This document shows, one piece after another, positions 6,586 through 13,296 of a stretch of DNA of 14,741 nt. The stretch covers positions 62,360-77,100 of the forward strand of contig DHLY01000022.1 of NCBI GenBank assembly GCA_002405525.1. Direction: 5' to 3'. Position 1 is the stretch's first letter; each line of letters starts with the position of its first letter. The notes beneath the pieces were generated by a model. It saw only the letters and a program-made list of their open reading frames with translations. It ran no database searches and was not told the origin of the DNA. The DNA is from Proteobacteria bacterium UBA4656 (GTDB lineage Bacteria > Pseudomonadota > Gammaproteobacteria > Xanthomonadales > Ahniellaceae). Both the position numbers and the translations under genes were made by a program.

Positions 6586-6913
6586 CCGCGGCACGGGTTC
6601 CGGCTGCCGGCATCCGGGACAATCGTCGGCGCGCGCATCGCAAGGCCTGCCGGACAATTGTCTGCCGGGCGCAGCCCGCGCCCTGCTCCCGCGCAGCCGC
6701 CAATGGTCGAGCCCTGTCGAGGCCGTCGCTCGCGCCGCAGCTGCGCGGCGTCCGCAATGAAGGCTGCCGCGGGCGCGCGCGCGAAAGCCCTGGCAGAGGG
6801 CGAACAATGTCCTCGCTTGCAGCGAACGCTTGGAGTCGCAAACCCGGCGCAGGCCGGACTCGTGCATCCAGATCGCGCATGGCCCAGCTGCGGGGCCGTT
6901 CTTCCGCAGCCCC
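6586..6913. other. Intergenic region between convergent fdxA and bamC
   Basis: I see no convincing gene in these 328 bp, and no T-tract terminator on either strand although fdxA and the bamC-like gene converge here. Two related dyads occur, GACAATCGTC (6618-6627) and the perfect palindrome GACAATTGTC (6653-6662), spaced 35 bp start to start. A GC-rich hairpin GCCGC-AGCTGC-GCGGC also occurs in the 6730-6755 area. Open frames crossing the region have no family likeness. Confidence 0.5.
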
Positions 6914-7498
6914 TCAGCCGAGGCGCTGCCGGATCGCCGTGATCAGGCGCCGCGCGAGTTCGTCATCCGCAGGCCGGCCAGCCTCGTCCTCGACCGTCAC
7001 CACACTGCCACCGCCGTCCGCGGCCACACGCACCACGCGCGTGGCCGGGACCTCGCCGCCACCCTCATCGCGCGAGAACAGGCGCGAGATGAACCCGCCA
7101 CCACCGCCCTTGGGTGCGGCAGTCGTGCCGCTGACGGTGAAGGTCGCCGCCACCTCGTCGCGGGCCGTGATCTCGGCCACGCCAGACCGCTCCAGGGCGA
7201 GGCCCACCCGGCGCCAGGTGCCGGCCACCCCGTCGGCGACCGCCACCGAGGACGCTTCGCCGGCCTGGAAGGTGGCCGGCATGTTCGACGGGGTCACGCC
7301 CGGGGCGGCCGGCGCGCCGGCGACCTCGGGCACGCGCATGGTGCCCGACTGCGCCGGGGCGTCGAGTTCTGGCGGAATCTCCAGCGGGCGCGTCTCTCGC
7401 GCCTGCTCGTAATCGCTGCGCACGCCGAACATCGAGCAGCCGCCCAACGCCACGACGATCGCGGCGAGGACGAGCGGGCGCGGGAAAATGCGGGTCAT
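6914..7498 (-). CDS. bamC: BamC-like outer-membrane lipoprotein (short form)
   Basis: Probable lipoprotein of the BAM complex, which inserts beta-barrel proteins into the outer membrane. From ATG at 7498 the product is 194 residues with a lipoprotein signal peptide ending in lipobox LGGC (18-21), so Cys21 would be lipidated. A good GGAG ribosome-binding site precedes the start. After it come ARETRPLEIPPELD (33-46), a flexible Gly/Pro/Ala-rich stretch and a single helix-grip-like domain (about 85-194) that opens with TWRRVGLALERSGVAEITARD. E. coli BamC is about 344 residues with two such domains, so only one is present here. Position directly after dapA parallels E. coli dapA-nlpB(bamC). Assignment rests on this context and weak similarity. 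Confidence 0.7.
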   Translation of the reverse strand: MTRIFPRPLVLAAIVVALGGCSMFGVRSDYEQARETRPLEIPPELDAPAQSGTMRVPEVAGAPAAPGVTPSNMPATFQAGEASSVAVADGVAGTWRRVGLALERSGVAEITARDEVAATFTVSGTTAAPKGGGGGFISRLFSRDEGGGEVPATRVVRVAADGGGSVVTVEDEAGRPADDELARRLITAIRQRLG

Positions 7499-7530
7499 CG
7501 TTTCGTCTCCGGTGGTGCTGCGGCGTGGGC

Positions 7531-8490
7531 TCACGCCGCGCGGGTGCCCGGTGCTGCTGCCGGCTGTGCCGCCTCGAGGGCGCGCACCAGCGCGACCGCG
7601 GCCTCGGCTTCCGCACGCAGCGGCTCGGACAGTTCGGCCAGCGGCAGCCGCAGGCCCGGCCCGCACAGGCCGAGGCAGTGCAGCATCCACTTGGCCGGGA
7701 TGGGGTTGGACTCCAGCGAAAGCGCGCGGTAGATCGGCGCGAAGCGCAGGTCGACCGCCTGTGCCTCCTCGGCGCGCCCGTCGAGCGCGAGTTCGGTCAG
7801 GGCGAGGAACGACGCGGGGCATAGGTTGGCGGCGACCGAGATCACGCCGTCGGCGCCCGCAAGCATGGCGCGGACGCAGGTCGGATCATCGCCGCTGAGA
7901 ACCGCGAAACCCGGCTGCCGCAGCGCGAGCAGCGCCCGCATCCGCTCCGGTTCGTGACGCGCCTCCTTGATCCCGGCGACGCTGCCGCGGCCGACCAGCC
8001 GCGCCGCGGTGTCCGGCAGCAGGTCGCAGCCGGTGCGCGCCGGAACGTTGTACAGCACCAGCGGCAGCGCGGTTGCGTCGGCCAGGGCGAGATAGTGCCG
8101 CACCAGGCCTTCCTGGGTGGGCCGCACGTAATAGGGAGCGACCACCAGTGCGGATTGCGCACCGGCCGACTCGGCGACCCGCAGCAGCCGCAGCGCCTTG
8201 TGGGTGGCTGCCGCGCCGCAGCCGGCCATCACCGGCAGCCGGCCGCGCAGGTGGGCGACGGCAAACTCGACGAGCGCGCGGAACTCGCCCTCGTCGAGCG
8301 CGGCGGACTCGCCGGTCGACCCGCCCACCACCACGCCGCGCGTTCCGGCCGCGGCCTGCAGGTCGAGCAGGCGCCCGAACGCAGGCAAATCGAGGGCGCC
8401 ATCCGCGTGGAACGGCGTGACGATCGCGCAAAGGCTGCCGTGGAGTCTCACGCGGGACGGGAATGCGGGCGATGGCAGGGAGGTTGGCAT
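7531..8490 (-). CDS. dapA: 4-hydroxy-tetrahydrodipicolinate synthase
   Basis: Condenses pyruvate with aspartate semialdehyde, the first step of the diaminopimelate/lysine branch. The 319-residue protein is slightly longer than usual (about 292-302) at both ends. Key residues are visible: VVGGSTGES (54-62) with Ser58/Thr59 at the proton-relay position (often Thr-Thr), APYYVRPTQEG (118-128), LYNVPARTGCD (146-156) with Tyr147 and Arg152, and Schiff-base Lys175 in GIKEAR. The ESNPIPAKW motif is near the C-terminus. The frame continues far upstream without family similarity, across the divergent gcvR; the ATG at 8490 gives the conserved length. The BamC-like gene follows after 32 bp. Confidence 0.95.
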   Translation of the reverse strand: MPTSLPSPAFPSRVRLHGSLCAIVTPFHADGALDLPAFGRLLDLQAAAGTRGVVVGGSTGESAALDEGEFRALVEFAVAHLRGRLPVMAGCGAAATHKALRLLRVAESAGAQSALVVAPYYVRPTQEGLVRHYLALADATALPLVLYNVPARTGCDLLPDTAARLVGRGSVAGIKEARHEPERMRALLALRQPGFAVLSGDDPTCVRAMLAGADGVISVAANLCPASFLALTELALDGRAEEAQAVDLRFAPIYRALSLESNPIPAKWMLHCLGLCGPGLRLPLAELSEPLRAEAEAAVALVRALEAAQPAAAPGTRAA

Positions 8491-8592
8491 GGTATGTCCG
8501 GCTCGCGTGGGGCACAAGTATTCCGCCCGCGCCCCCGCCGCAGGCACAATCGGCAGGGGCTGCATCAAGTGCGGCACTTCGGGCGGGGATTC

Positions 8593-9141
8593 GTGGCGAG
8601 ACCGAACGCAAGCGAAAACGTGGTCCTGTTGCTCGCGACCGTCCCGCAGCCGACCGCGGCCCTGCTTCCACTCACCCGGCGCGTGAGCGAGTGCGGATGC
8701 AGCGTGGTCGAGGCCCGCGTGTCGTGCCTCGGCCAGGAAGTGATCGTGGCCTTGCTGGTTTCCGGCCCCTGGGATGCGATGGCGAAGCTGGAATCCGCGG
8801 TGGCGAGGCTGCTGCGTGAGGACGACCTCGAAGTCCAGATCCGCCGCACCACCGCCCGCGAGCCGCAGACCGGCCTGATGCCCTACACGGTGGAAGTGGT
8901 GGCCGCCGCCCGCCCGGGCGTCCTTGTCCATCTGACGGAGTTCTTCGCCAGCCGGGGAATCGCGATCGAGCAGCTGGCCTCCAGCCGCTACCGCGCCATG
9001 CAGACCGGCGCCGAGATGTTCAGCGCGCAGATCACGATCGGCATCCCGGCCAAGACGCACATTGCCGCATTGCGCGATGATTTCCTCGAGTTCTGCGATG
9101 CGCAGAATCTCGACGCGATCATGGATCCGATGAAGTACTGA
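8593..9141 (+). CDS. gcvR: Glycine cleavage system transcriptional repressor (two ACT domains)
   Basis: In E. coli GcvR binds GcvA and blocks activation of the gcvTHP operon when glycine is low. Starting at GTG 8593 the product is 182 residues: a first ACT-like domain (about 8-85) and a second (about 97-175) with PYTVEVVAAARPGVLVHLTEFF. The C-terminal block SRYRAMQTGAEMFSAQ...DAIMDPMKY is nearly identical to what I remember for Xanthomonas GcvR. There is no ATG near the expected start; GTG is preceded by GGCGGGGA at a usable distance. It diverges from dapA across 102 bp, the arrangement I expect in xanthomonads. No glycine cleavage gene is in the window. Confidence 0.85.
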   Translation: MARPNASENVVLLLATVPQPTAALLPLTRRVSECGCSVVEARVSCLGQEVIVALLVSGPWDAMAKLESAVARLLREDDLEVQIRRTTAREPQTGLMPYTVEVVAAARPGVLVHLTEFFASRGIAIEQLASSRYRAMQTGAEMFSAQITIGIPAKTHIAALRDDFLEFCDAQNLDAIMDPMKY

Positions 9142-9301
9142 GAACCCTTGCGCGCGATGAGCCGTTCCCCCGTCTCCGGAGGCCTCCGTTGAGTCAGCGT
9201 CCGCCGCGCCACCCTGCAGTCCCCGCTTCCCCCGCCACCCGCCTGCGCAGTGCCCCGCCGGCCCGACGCGCCCCTCCCCCGCTCCGCGAGACCTCCCCGA
9301 G

Positions 9302-10702
9302 ATGATGTCCGAAGGCAAGCGCGTCTACGTGCTCGACACCAACGTGCTCATGCACGACCCGACCTCCCTGTTCCGCTTCGAAGAGCACGACGTCTTCATC
9401 CCGATGACCGTTCTCGAAGAACTCGACCACGCCAAGAAGGGCACGTCCGAGGTCTCGCGTAACGCGCGCCAGGTCAGCCGCTTCATCAACGAGCTGATCG
9501 AAGGACACGGCGAGGGTGGCATCGGCGCCGGCTTGCGCCTGACGCGGCCCAAGGACCTGCGCCTGCGCGGCGGCGCGCAGATCGGGCGCCTGCTGTTCCA
9601 GACCACGCAGCGCACCGCCCAGCCCACGCACGCCGACGGCCGGGTGCCGGACAACCGCATCCTGGGCTCGATCCTCGAACTGCGCGAGTCGCGCCCCGGC
9701 ACGCCGGTGGTGCTGGTGTCGAAGGACATCAACCTGCGCATCAAGGCCAGCATCTTCGGCGTACCGGCCGAGGACTACGAGAACGACCGCGCGCTCGACG
9801 ACTTCAGCCTGCTGTACGCCGGCCACGCGGAGCTGTCGCCGAAGTTCTGGGACCGCCATCCGGAAGTGCGCTCGTGGTCGGAACGCGGCCGCACTTTCTA
9901 CGAGGTCAAGCTGCGCAAGGACGAGCAGTGGTACCCCAACCAGTGCGTCTACCTGCCCGGCGAGAACGAGCCCGAGTTCCGCGTGCTGCGGATCGCCGAC
10001 GGCAAGGCGGTGCTGCAGATTCCCGACGACTACGAGCAGAGCCACCACAGCGTGTGGGGCATCCACGCGCGCAACCGCGAGCAGAACTTCGCGCTCAACC
10101 TGCTGATGGACCCCGACGTCGATTTCGTCACCCTGCTCGGCACCGCCGGCACCGGCAAGACCCTGCTCGCGCTGGCGGCGGGACTGGCGCAGGTGATGGA
10201 CCAGCAGCGCTACCGCGAGATCATCATGACCCGCGCCACGGTGTCGGTCGGCGAGGACATCGGTTTCCTGCCCGGCACCGAGGAGGAGAAGATGACGCCT
10301 TGGATGGGCGCGCTGACCGACAACCTCGAGGTGCTCGCCGACCCGCAGGAGGGCGGCTCCTGGGGCCGCGCGGCGACCAACGACCTGCTGGCCTCGCGGA
10401 TCAAGATCCGCTCGCTGAACTTCATGCGCGGCCGCACCTTCCTGTCGCGCTACGTGATCATCGACGAGGCGCAGAACCTGACTCCGAAGCAGATGAAGAC
10501 CCTGCTGACCCGTGCCGGACCCGGTACCAAGATGGTGTGCCTGGGCAACGTCGAACAGATCGACACGCCCTACCTCACCGAAACCACCTCCGGGCTGACC
10601 TATGCGGTGGACCGATTCAAGGCGTGGCAGCACTCGGCGCACATCACCCTGCGCCGCGGCGAACGCTCGCGGCTGGCGGACTTCGCGTCCGAATCGCTGT
10701 GA
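9302..10702 (+). CDS. PIN-PhoH family ATPase (PhoH2-like)
   Basis: A fusion of an N-terminal PIN nuclease domain and a C-terminal PhoH ATPase; mycobacterial PhoH2 of this architecture was described as an RNA helicase/RNase. The 466-residue protein has the PIN acidic residues Asp12 (VLDTNVLMHDP), Glu39/Glu40 (VLEELDHAKKG), Asp117 (PDNRILGS) and Asp142 (SKDINLRIKA). The ATPase part has Walker A GTAGTGKT (280-287), Walker B VIIDEAQN (385-392) and LGNVEQID (414-421). Two ATG codons in tandem at 9302 and 9305 are both possible starts; the ribosome-binding site is weak. It follows gcvR by 160 bp; in Xanthomonas I recall bcp between them, and it is absent here. Confidence 0.92.
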   Translation: MMSEGKRVYVLDTNVLMHDPTSLFRFEEHDVFIPMTVLEELDHAKKGTSEVSRNARQVSRFINELIEGHGEGGIGAGLRLTRPKDLRLRGGAQIGRLLFQTTQRTAQPTHADGRVPDNRILGSILELRESRPGTPVVLVSKDINLRIKASIFGVPAEDYENDRALDDFSLLYAGHAELSPKFWDRHPEVRSWSERGRTFYEVKLRKDEQWYPNQCVYLPGENEPEFRVLRIADGKAVLQIPDDYEQSHHSVWGIHARNREQNFALNLLMDPDVDFVTLLGTAGTGKTLLALAAGLAQVMDQQRYREIIMTRATVSVGEDIGFLPGTEEEKMTPWMGALTDNLEVLADPQEGGSWGRAATNDLLASRIKIRSLNFMRGRTFLSRYVIIDEAQNLTPKQMKTLLTRAGPGTKMVCLGNVEQIDTPYLTETTSGLTYAVDRFKAWQHSAHITLRRGERSRLADFASESL

Positions 10703-10752
10703 CGCTGCGACTTGCGACCCCAGTGCGTGGGGTGCGGCTTCGCGTCCGCCGG

Positions 10753-10781
10753 AAAAAAATCGGGGCTCCGATGGAGCCCCG
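10753..10781 (-). terminator. Intrinsic terminator of the outer-membrane protein gene
   Basis: On the minus strand a perfect 9-bp stem CGGGGCTCC/GGAGCCCCG with a 3-nt loop (10781-10761) is followed by a run of T (10759-10753). It lies 33 bases beyond the stop of the barrel protein gene. On the plus strand no T run follows the stem, so it would not serve phoH well. Confidence 0.92.
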
Positions 10782-10813
10782 CAGAATGCCCTGAAGCCCT
10801 GGAGTGCTGCAGA

Positions 10814-11947
10814 TCAGAACGGCATCGCCCACACCGCCTCGACCTCGAGCTGGTCGCCACGGGCATCGCGGTTGGCGTAGGAAGCATTGCCGAGGAAGTA
10901 CTGCACCGGCGCGTAACTCGCCGCGAAACGCAGCGAGCCGAACGCGCCGAGGCGCTGCGTCAGCACGGCGCCGAAGTTGTCGTCGGTGAACTCGCCGGCC
11001 AGCGCGTCGCGCAGCGCGCGCGAGGTCGGCTCGGGCTGCTGCTGCGTGGTGTAGTGGAAGCCGATGGTGGACGTTTGGGTCGGCGACCACTCCCAGCCGA
11101 CCCGGTACACGGTGAGGTCGCGCCAGGCGAAGGCCGGCGCCGACGCGTTGCCCAGCAGGCTCAGGAACCGGATCGGCAGGGCGGCGCTGGTGAAGGGCGC
11201 CACCTCGCTGTACATGACCCGCGACACGCCGGCCGACAGCCGATGCGCCGGGCCGGCCTGCCACGACAGGTCACCGCTGACCACTGCCGGCAGGTCGAAG
11301 TCGCCGGGCCGCGCGTACAGGCCACGGTAGTTCTGCAGTTCCGACATGTCGATGCGCGACTGGAAGCCGGTGCGAACCGCGACGCCGTCGCCGAGCGCCT
11401 GCTCCAGACCGAGGCGGACGCCTGAACCGTAGGAGGTGCCGAGGAAGGACGCGGGCGCCCCCGCCACCGCTTCGTTGTACGTGCGAAGCCCCGCGCCCAG
11501 ACCCCAGGTGGCGAAGGACTGCTGCACGAACACCGCGCCGACGGTCAGATCCACACCGTCCGACAGATTGCGCGTCAAGGCCGGCGAAACCAGCGTGCGC
11601 TCGAGCCCGACCCCCACGCCGGTCACGCGCTGCGCCGGCAGCGCGGCGCCCTCGAACAGCGGCGTGTCGCCGGCAAGCGCGCGTGCAATCGACACACTGA
11701 GCGGCGTGCCGATGGAGAAGTCCAGACTCATCCGCGGCGTCAGGCCCGTGCGGTCCGCTGCAAGGTCGAGCAAGGTGGGTTCGACGGCGTCGGCCGCCGG
11801 ACGCTCCGCCCACGCGAAGTCGGGCGTGATGCCGCGCAAGGCGTAGTGTTCCCAGACGCCGAGCGAACTGGAGTCCGCATGCGCTGCACCGCTCGCGCCC
11901 AGTGCGCACAGCGCCCACAGCCGGATGCCGGTATGTCGATGTGACAT
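10814..11947 (-). CDS. Outer-membrane beta-barrel protein, FadL/OmpP1-like in its C-terminal half
   Basis: The 377-residue product begins with a signal peptide (cleavage after AHA, residue 24) and ends in Trp-Ala-Met-Pro-Phe; the final Phe is the usual signal for outer-membrane barrel insertion. Alternating strands fill the sequence. From about 190 to 300 the pattern GFQSRIDMSELQNYRGLYARPGDFDLPA, then SRVMYSEVAPF and FAWRDLTVYRVGWEWSP, resembles the FadL/OmpP1/TodX hydrophobic-substrate transporters. The N-terminal half lacks the NPA-containing hatch region I expect in that family, so substrate and even transport role are uncertain. The start is taken at 11947; an upstream ATG 11 codons earlier is possible but would lengthen the positively charged region. 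It diverges from thiD and has its own terminator. Confidence 0.75.
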   Translation of the reverse strand: MSHRHTGIRLWALCALGASGAAHADSSSLGVWEHYALRGITPDFAWAERPAADAVEPTLLDLAADRTGLTPRMSLDFSIGTPLSVSIARALAGDTPLFEGAALPAQRVTGVGVGLERTLVSPALTRNLSDGVDLTVGAVFVQQSFATWGLGAGLRTYNEAVAGAPASFLGTSYGSGVRLGLEQALGDGVAVRTGFQSRIDMSELQNYRGLYARPGDFDLPAVVSGDLSWQAGPAHRLSAGVSRVMYSEVAPFTSAALPIRFLSLLGNASAPAFAWRDLTVYRVGWEWSPTQTSTIGFHYTTQQQPEPTSRALRDALAGEFTDDNFGAVLTQRLGAFGSLRFAASYAPVQYFLGNASYANRDARGDQLEVEAVWAMPF

Positions 11948-11977
11948 GGCTTCGCGCGATCCCCGATCCATCGCGAA

Positions 11978-11996
11978 CGGCAACCCCGTGTTGCCG
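11978..11996. promoter_or_regulatory. Inverted repeat in the leader of the outer-membrane protein gene
   Basis: CGGCAAC (11978-11984) and GTTGCCG (11990-11996) are perfect 7-bp arms around a 5-nt spacer. The element lies 30 bp upstream of the barrel-protein start on the minus strand and could be an mRNA leader hairpin or a protein-binding dyad. The arms contain the GCAAC/GTTGC pentamer that also recurs in the panC-panD RNA candidate and the thiD leader. Confidence 0.4.
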
Positions 11997-12057
11997 AGCC
12001 ACCACAGGTTCGCAAAAACGCAACAGCAAGTCAACGCGCCCGGTGCAGCTTGTGGCA

Positions 12058-12088
12058 TTGGCGACCGGCGCGCTGCCGCCGCTACACT
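12058..12088 (+). promoter_or_regulatory. Possible thiD promoter
   Basis: TTGGCG (12058-12063) and TACACT (12083-12088) lie 19 bp apart, a longer than ideal spacer. The -10 hexamer matches at four of six positions. Transcription would start about 12095, which coincides with the first base of the hairpin element at 12095-12115 and would leave a leader of only some 23 nt. Confidence 0.35.
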
Positions 12089-12094
12089 GCAGAC

Positions 12095-12115
12095 CGATTG
12101 TTGCACGGAAACAAC
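12095..12115 (+). promoter_or_regulatory. Hairpin over the thiD ribosome-binding site, shared with the panC-panD RNA
   Basis: The segment contains GTTG-(CACGGAAA)-CAAC, extendable to TTGTTG/CAACAG with one U-G pair, with the only Shine-Dalgarno-like bases (GGAA) in the loop and the ATG two bases after the element. The same 21 bases, with two A/G differences, occur on the minus strand at 2305-2285. The loop includes ACGGA, which fits the ANGGA core bound by CsrA/RsmA proteins. Function is inferred only. Confidence 0.45.
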
Positions 12116-12117
12116 AG

Positions 12118-12933
12118 ATGCCTGACCGACGCCGCCTCCCCCCGTCCGTCCTCACCATCGCGGGGTCCGACTCCGGCGGCGGAGCCGGCATTCAGGCCGA
12201 TCTGAAGACCTTCGCAGCCCACGGCATCCATGGTCTTTCGGTGCTGACCGCAGTGACCGCGCAGAACACGCGCGCCGTCAGCGCGGTCCACCCGGTTCCG
12301 GTGCGCGTGGTCCACGCCCAAGTCGAGGCGGTTTTCGACGACTTCGACATCCGCGCGCTGAAGATCGGCATGCTGGGCACGCCGCGTCTGGTGATGGCCG
12401 TGGCCTCGGCGCTGGTGCGCCATCCCGATCCGCCGGTGGTGCTGGACCCGGTGATGGTCGCATCCAGCGGCGCCACCCTGCTGCGTCCGCAGGCCATCGG
12501 GGCGATGCGCCGCCTGCTGGTGCCGCGCGCCACCCTGCTGACCCCCAACCTGCCGGAGGCGGAACTGCTGCTGGGACGAAGGATCGCCGGGCACGATGCC
12601 CTGCAGGCGGCGGCCGCGGACCTGCTGGCGCTCGGCTGCCAGGCCGTGCTGCTGAAGGGCGGGCATGCGCCGGGGTCGGTGGTGCGCGACCTCTTTCTGG
12701 ACCGCGAGGGCAACCGCCTGGAGATCCGGCACCGACGCTTGCGCGTCGACGGTCACGGCACGGGCTGCACGCTTTCGGCCGCGGTGGCGGCACGCCTCGC
12801 GCAAGGCGCCCCGCTTCCGCGGGCGGTGGCCGAGGCCGCGGACTATGTGCACGGCGCGCTGCGGGAAGCGACCCGCCCGGGCCGCGGCAAGGTGTCTGTC
12901 CTGGCCCACGGATGGCGCCAGCCCCGCCCTTGA
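12118..12933 (+). CDS. thiD: Hydroxymethylpyrimidine/phosphomethylpyrimidine kinase
   Basis: Phosphorylates 4-amino-5-hydroxymethyl-2-methylpyrimidine and its monophosphate for thiamine synthesis. The 271-residue ribokinase-fold protein has the N-terminal IAGSDSGGGAGIQADLKT (14-31), LKIGMLGT (81-88), VVLDPVMVASSGATLL (107-122), LTPNLPEAELLLG (141-153), VLLKGGH (177-183) and the C-terminal anion hole DGHGTGCTLSAA (211-222) with Cys217. The ATG at 12118 is preceded by a short GGAA ribosome-binding site lying in a potential hairpin loop. I looked for a TPP riboswitch in the leader and did not find one; the leader seems too short. No other thiamine gene is adjacent. Confidence 0.95.
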   Translation: MPDRRRLPPSVLTIAGSDSGGGAGIQADLKTFAAHGIHGLSVLTAVTAQNTRAVSAVHPVPVRVVHAQVEAVFDDFDIRALKIGMLGTPRLVMAVASALVRHPDPPVVLDPVMVASSGATLLRPQAIGAMRRLLVPRATLLTPNLPEAELLLGRRIAGHDALQAAAADLLALGCQAVLLKGGHAPGSVVRDLFLDREGNRLEIRHRRLRVDGHGTGCTLSAAVAARLAQGAPLPRAVAEAADYVHGALREATRPGRGKVSVLAHGWRQPRP

Positions 12934-13003
12934 CTTTCGGCATGCGCGCAGCTGTGCGACCCTGTGGGAGCGTGAGTTACCCGTTCCCCGATCCTGCCGT
13001 TCC

Positions 13004-13009
13004 AAGGAG
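13004..13009 (+). promoter_or_regulatory. Strong ribosome-binding site fixing the GTG start of the small exported protein
   Basis: AAGGAG stands six bases before the GTG at 13016. No ATG occurs nearby in frame, and the frame upstream shows no protein-like pattern, so this site decides the start. It is one of the best Shine-Dalgarno sequences in the window. Confidence 0.85.
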
Positions 13010-13015
13010 TCTTTC

Positions 13016-13294
13016 GTGATCATCCAGGCCCGCGTGGCTGTCCTCTCCCTGGCGCTCGGCTTCGCCGCTGCCGCTGCCGCCGTGGAGCCGGTGTCCCGGC
13101 CGCTCGCCGATCCGCCTGGCGTGGCCAAGGCGAGGATCAAGGACCAGCCGCGGATGCCGGCGCCGACCGTCAACGTGCTGACCGCCAGTCTCGATACGCA
13201 CGGCCGCATGGAAATCCGCTGCAGCGCCGACGAGAATCCCGCCTACCGGGCCTGGCGCGAAGCGGCTGCCCGTCGCGGCGTGCAGGAGCGCTGA
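13016..13294 (+). CDS. Small exported protein of unknown function
   Basis: A 92-residue product begun by GTG and preceded by a strong AAGGAG. Residues 1-22 form a signal peptide (a charged residue at 6, then a hydrophobic run ending in repeated Ala), with likely cleavage near AAA-VEP. The mature part of about 70 residues is rich in Pro, Arg and Ala, has a single Cys in MEIRCSADENPAYRAW and ends in the charged RRGVQER. I do not recognise a family. The layout ends two bases before the GTG of the secreted metalloprotease-like gene, so the two are very likely co-translated. A role as partner, inhibitor or chaperone of that enzyme is a guess from position only. Codon use is normal for the window. 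Confidence 0.8.
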   Translation: MIIQARVAVLSLALGFAAAAAAVEPVSRPLADPPGVAKARIKDQPRMPAPTVNVLTASLDTHGRMEIRCSADENPAYRAWREAAARRGVQER

Positions 13295-13296
13295 CC

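Noticed and set aside
8491..9318. Upstream extension of the dapA frame
   Set aside because: The extension overlaps the divergent gcvR gene completely and has no DapA similarity; the ATG at 8490 gives the family length.
9194..10642. 482-codon minus-strand frame
   Set aside because: It is antisense to the PIN-PhoH gene, whose Walker motifs and PIN acidic residues are intact.
10717..10733. Hairpin ACCCCA-GTGCG-TGGGGT after phoH as its terminator
   Set aside because: The stem is good but no T tract follows on the plus strand, so rho-independent termination is not supported.
11948..12117. TPP riboswitch upstream of thiD
   Set aside because: I looked for the conserved CTGAGA and ACCTGATC-like cores and did not find them; the probable leader is too short.
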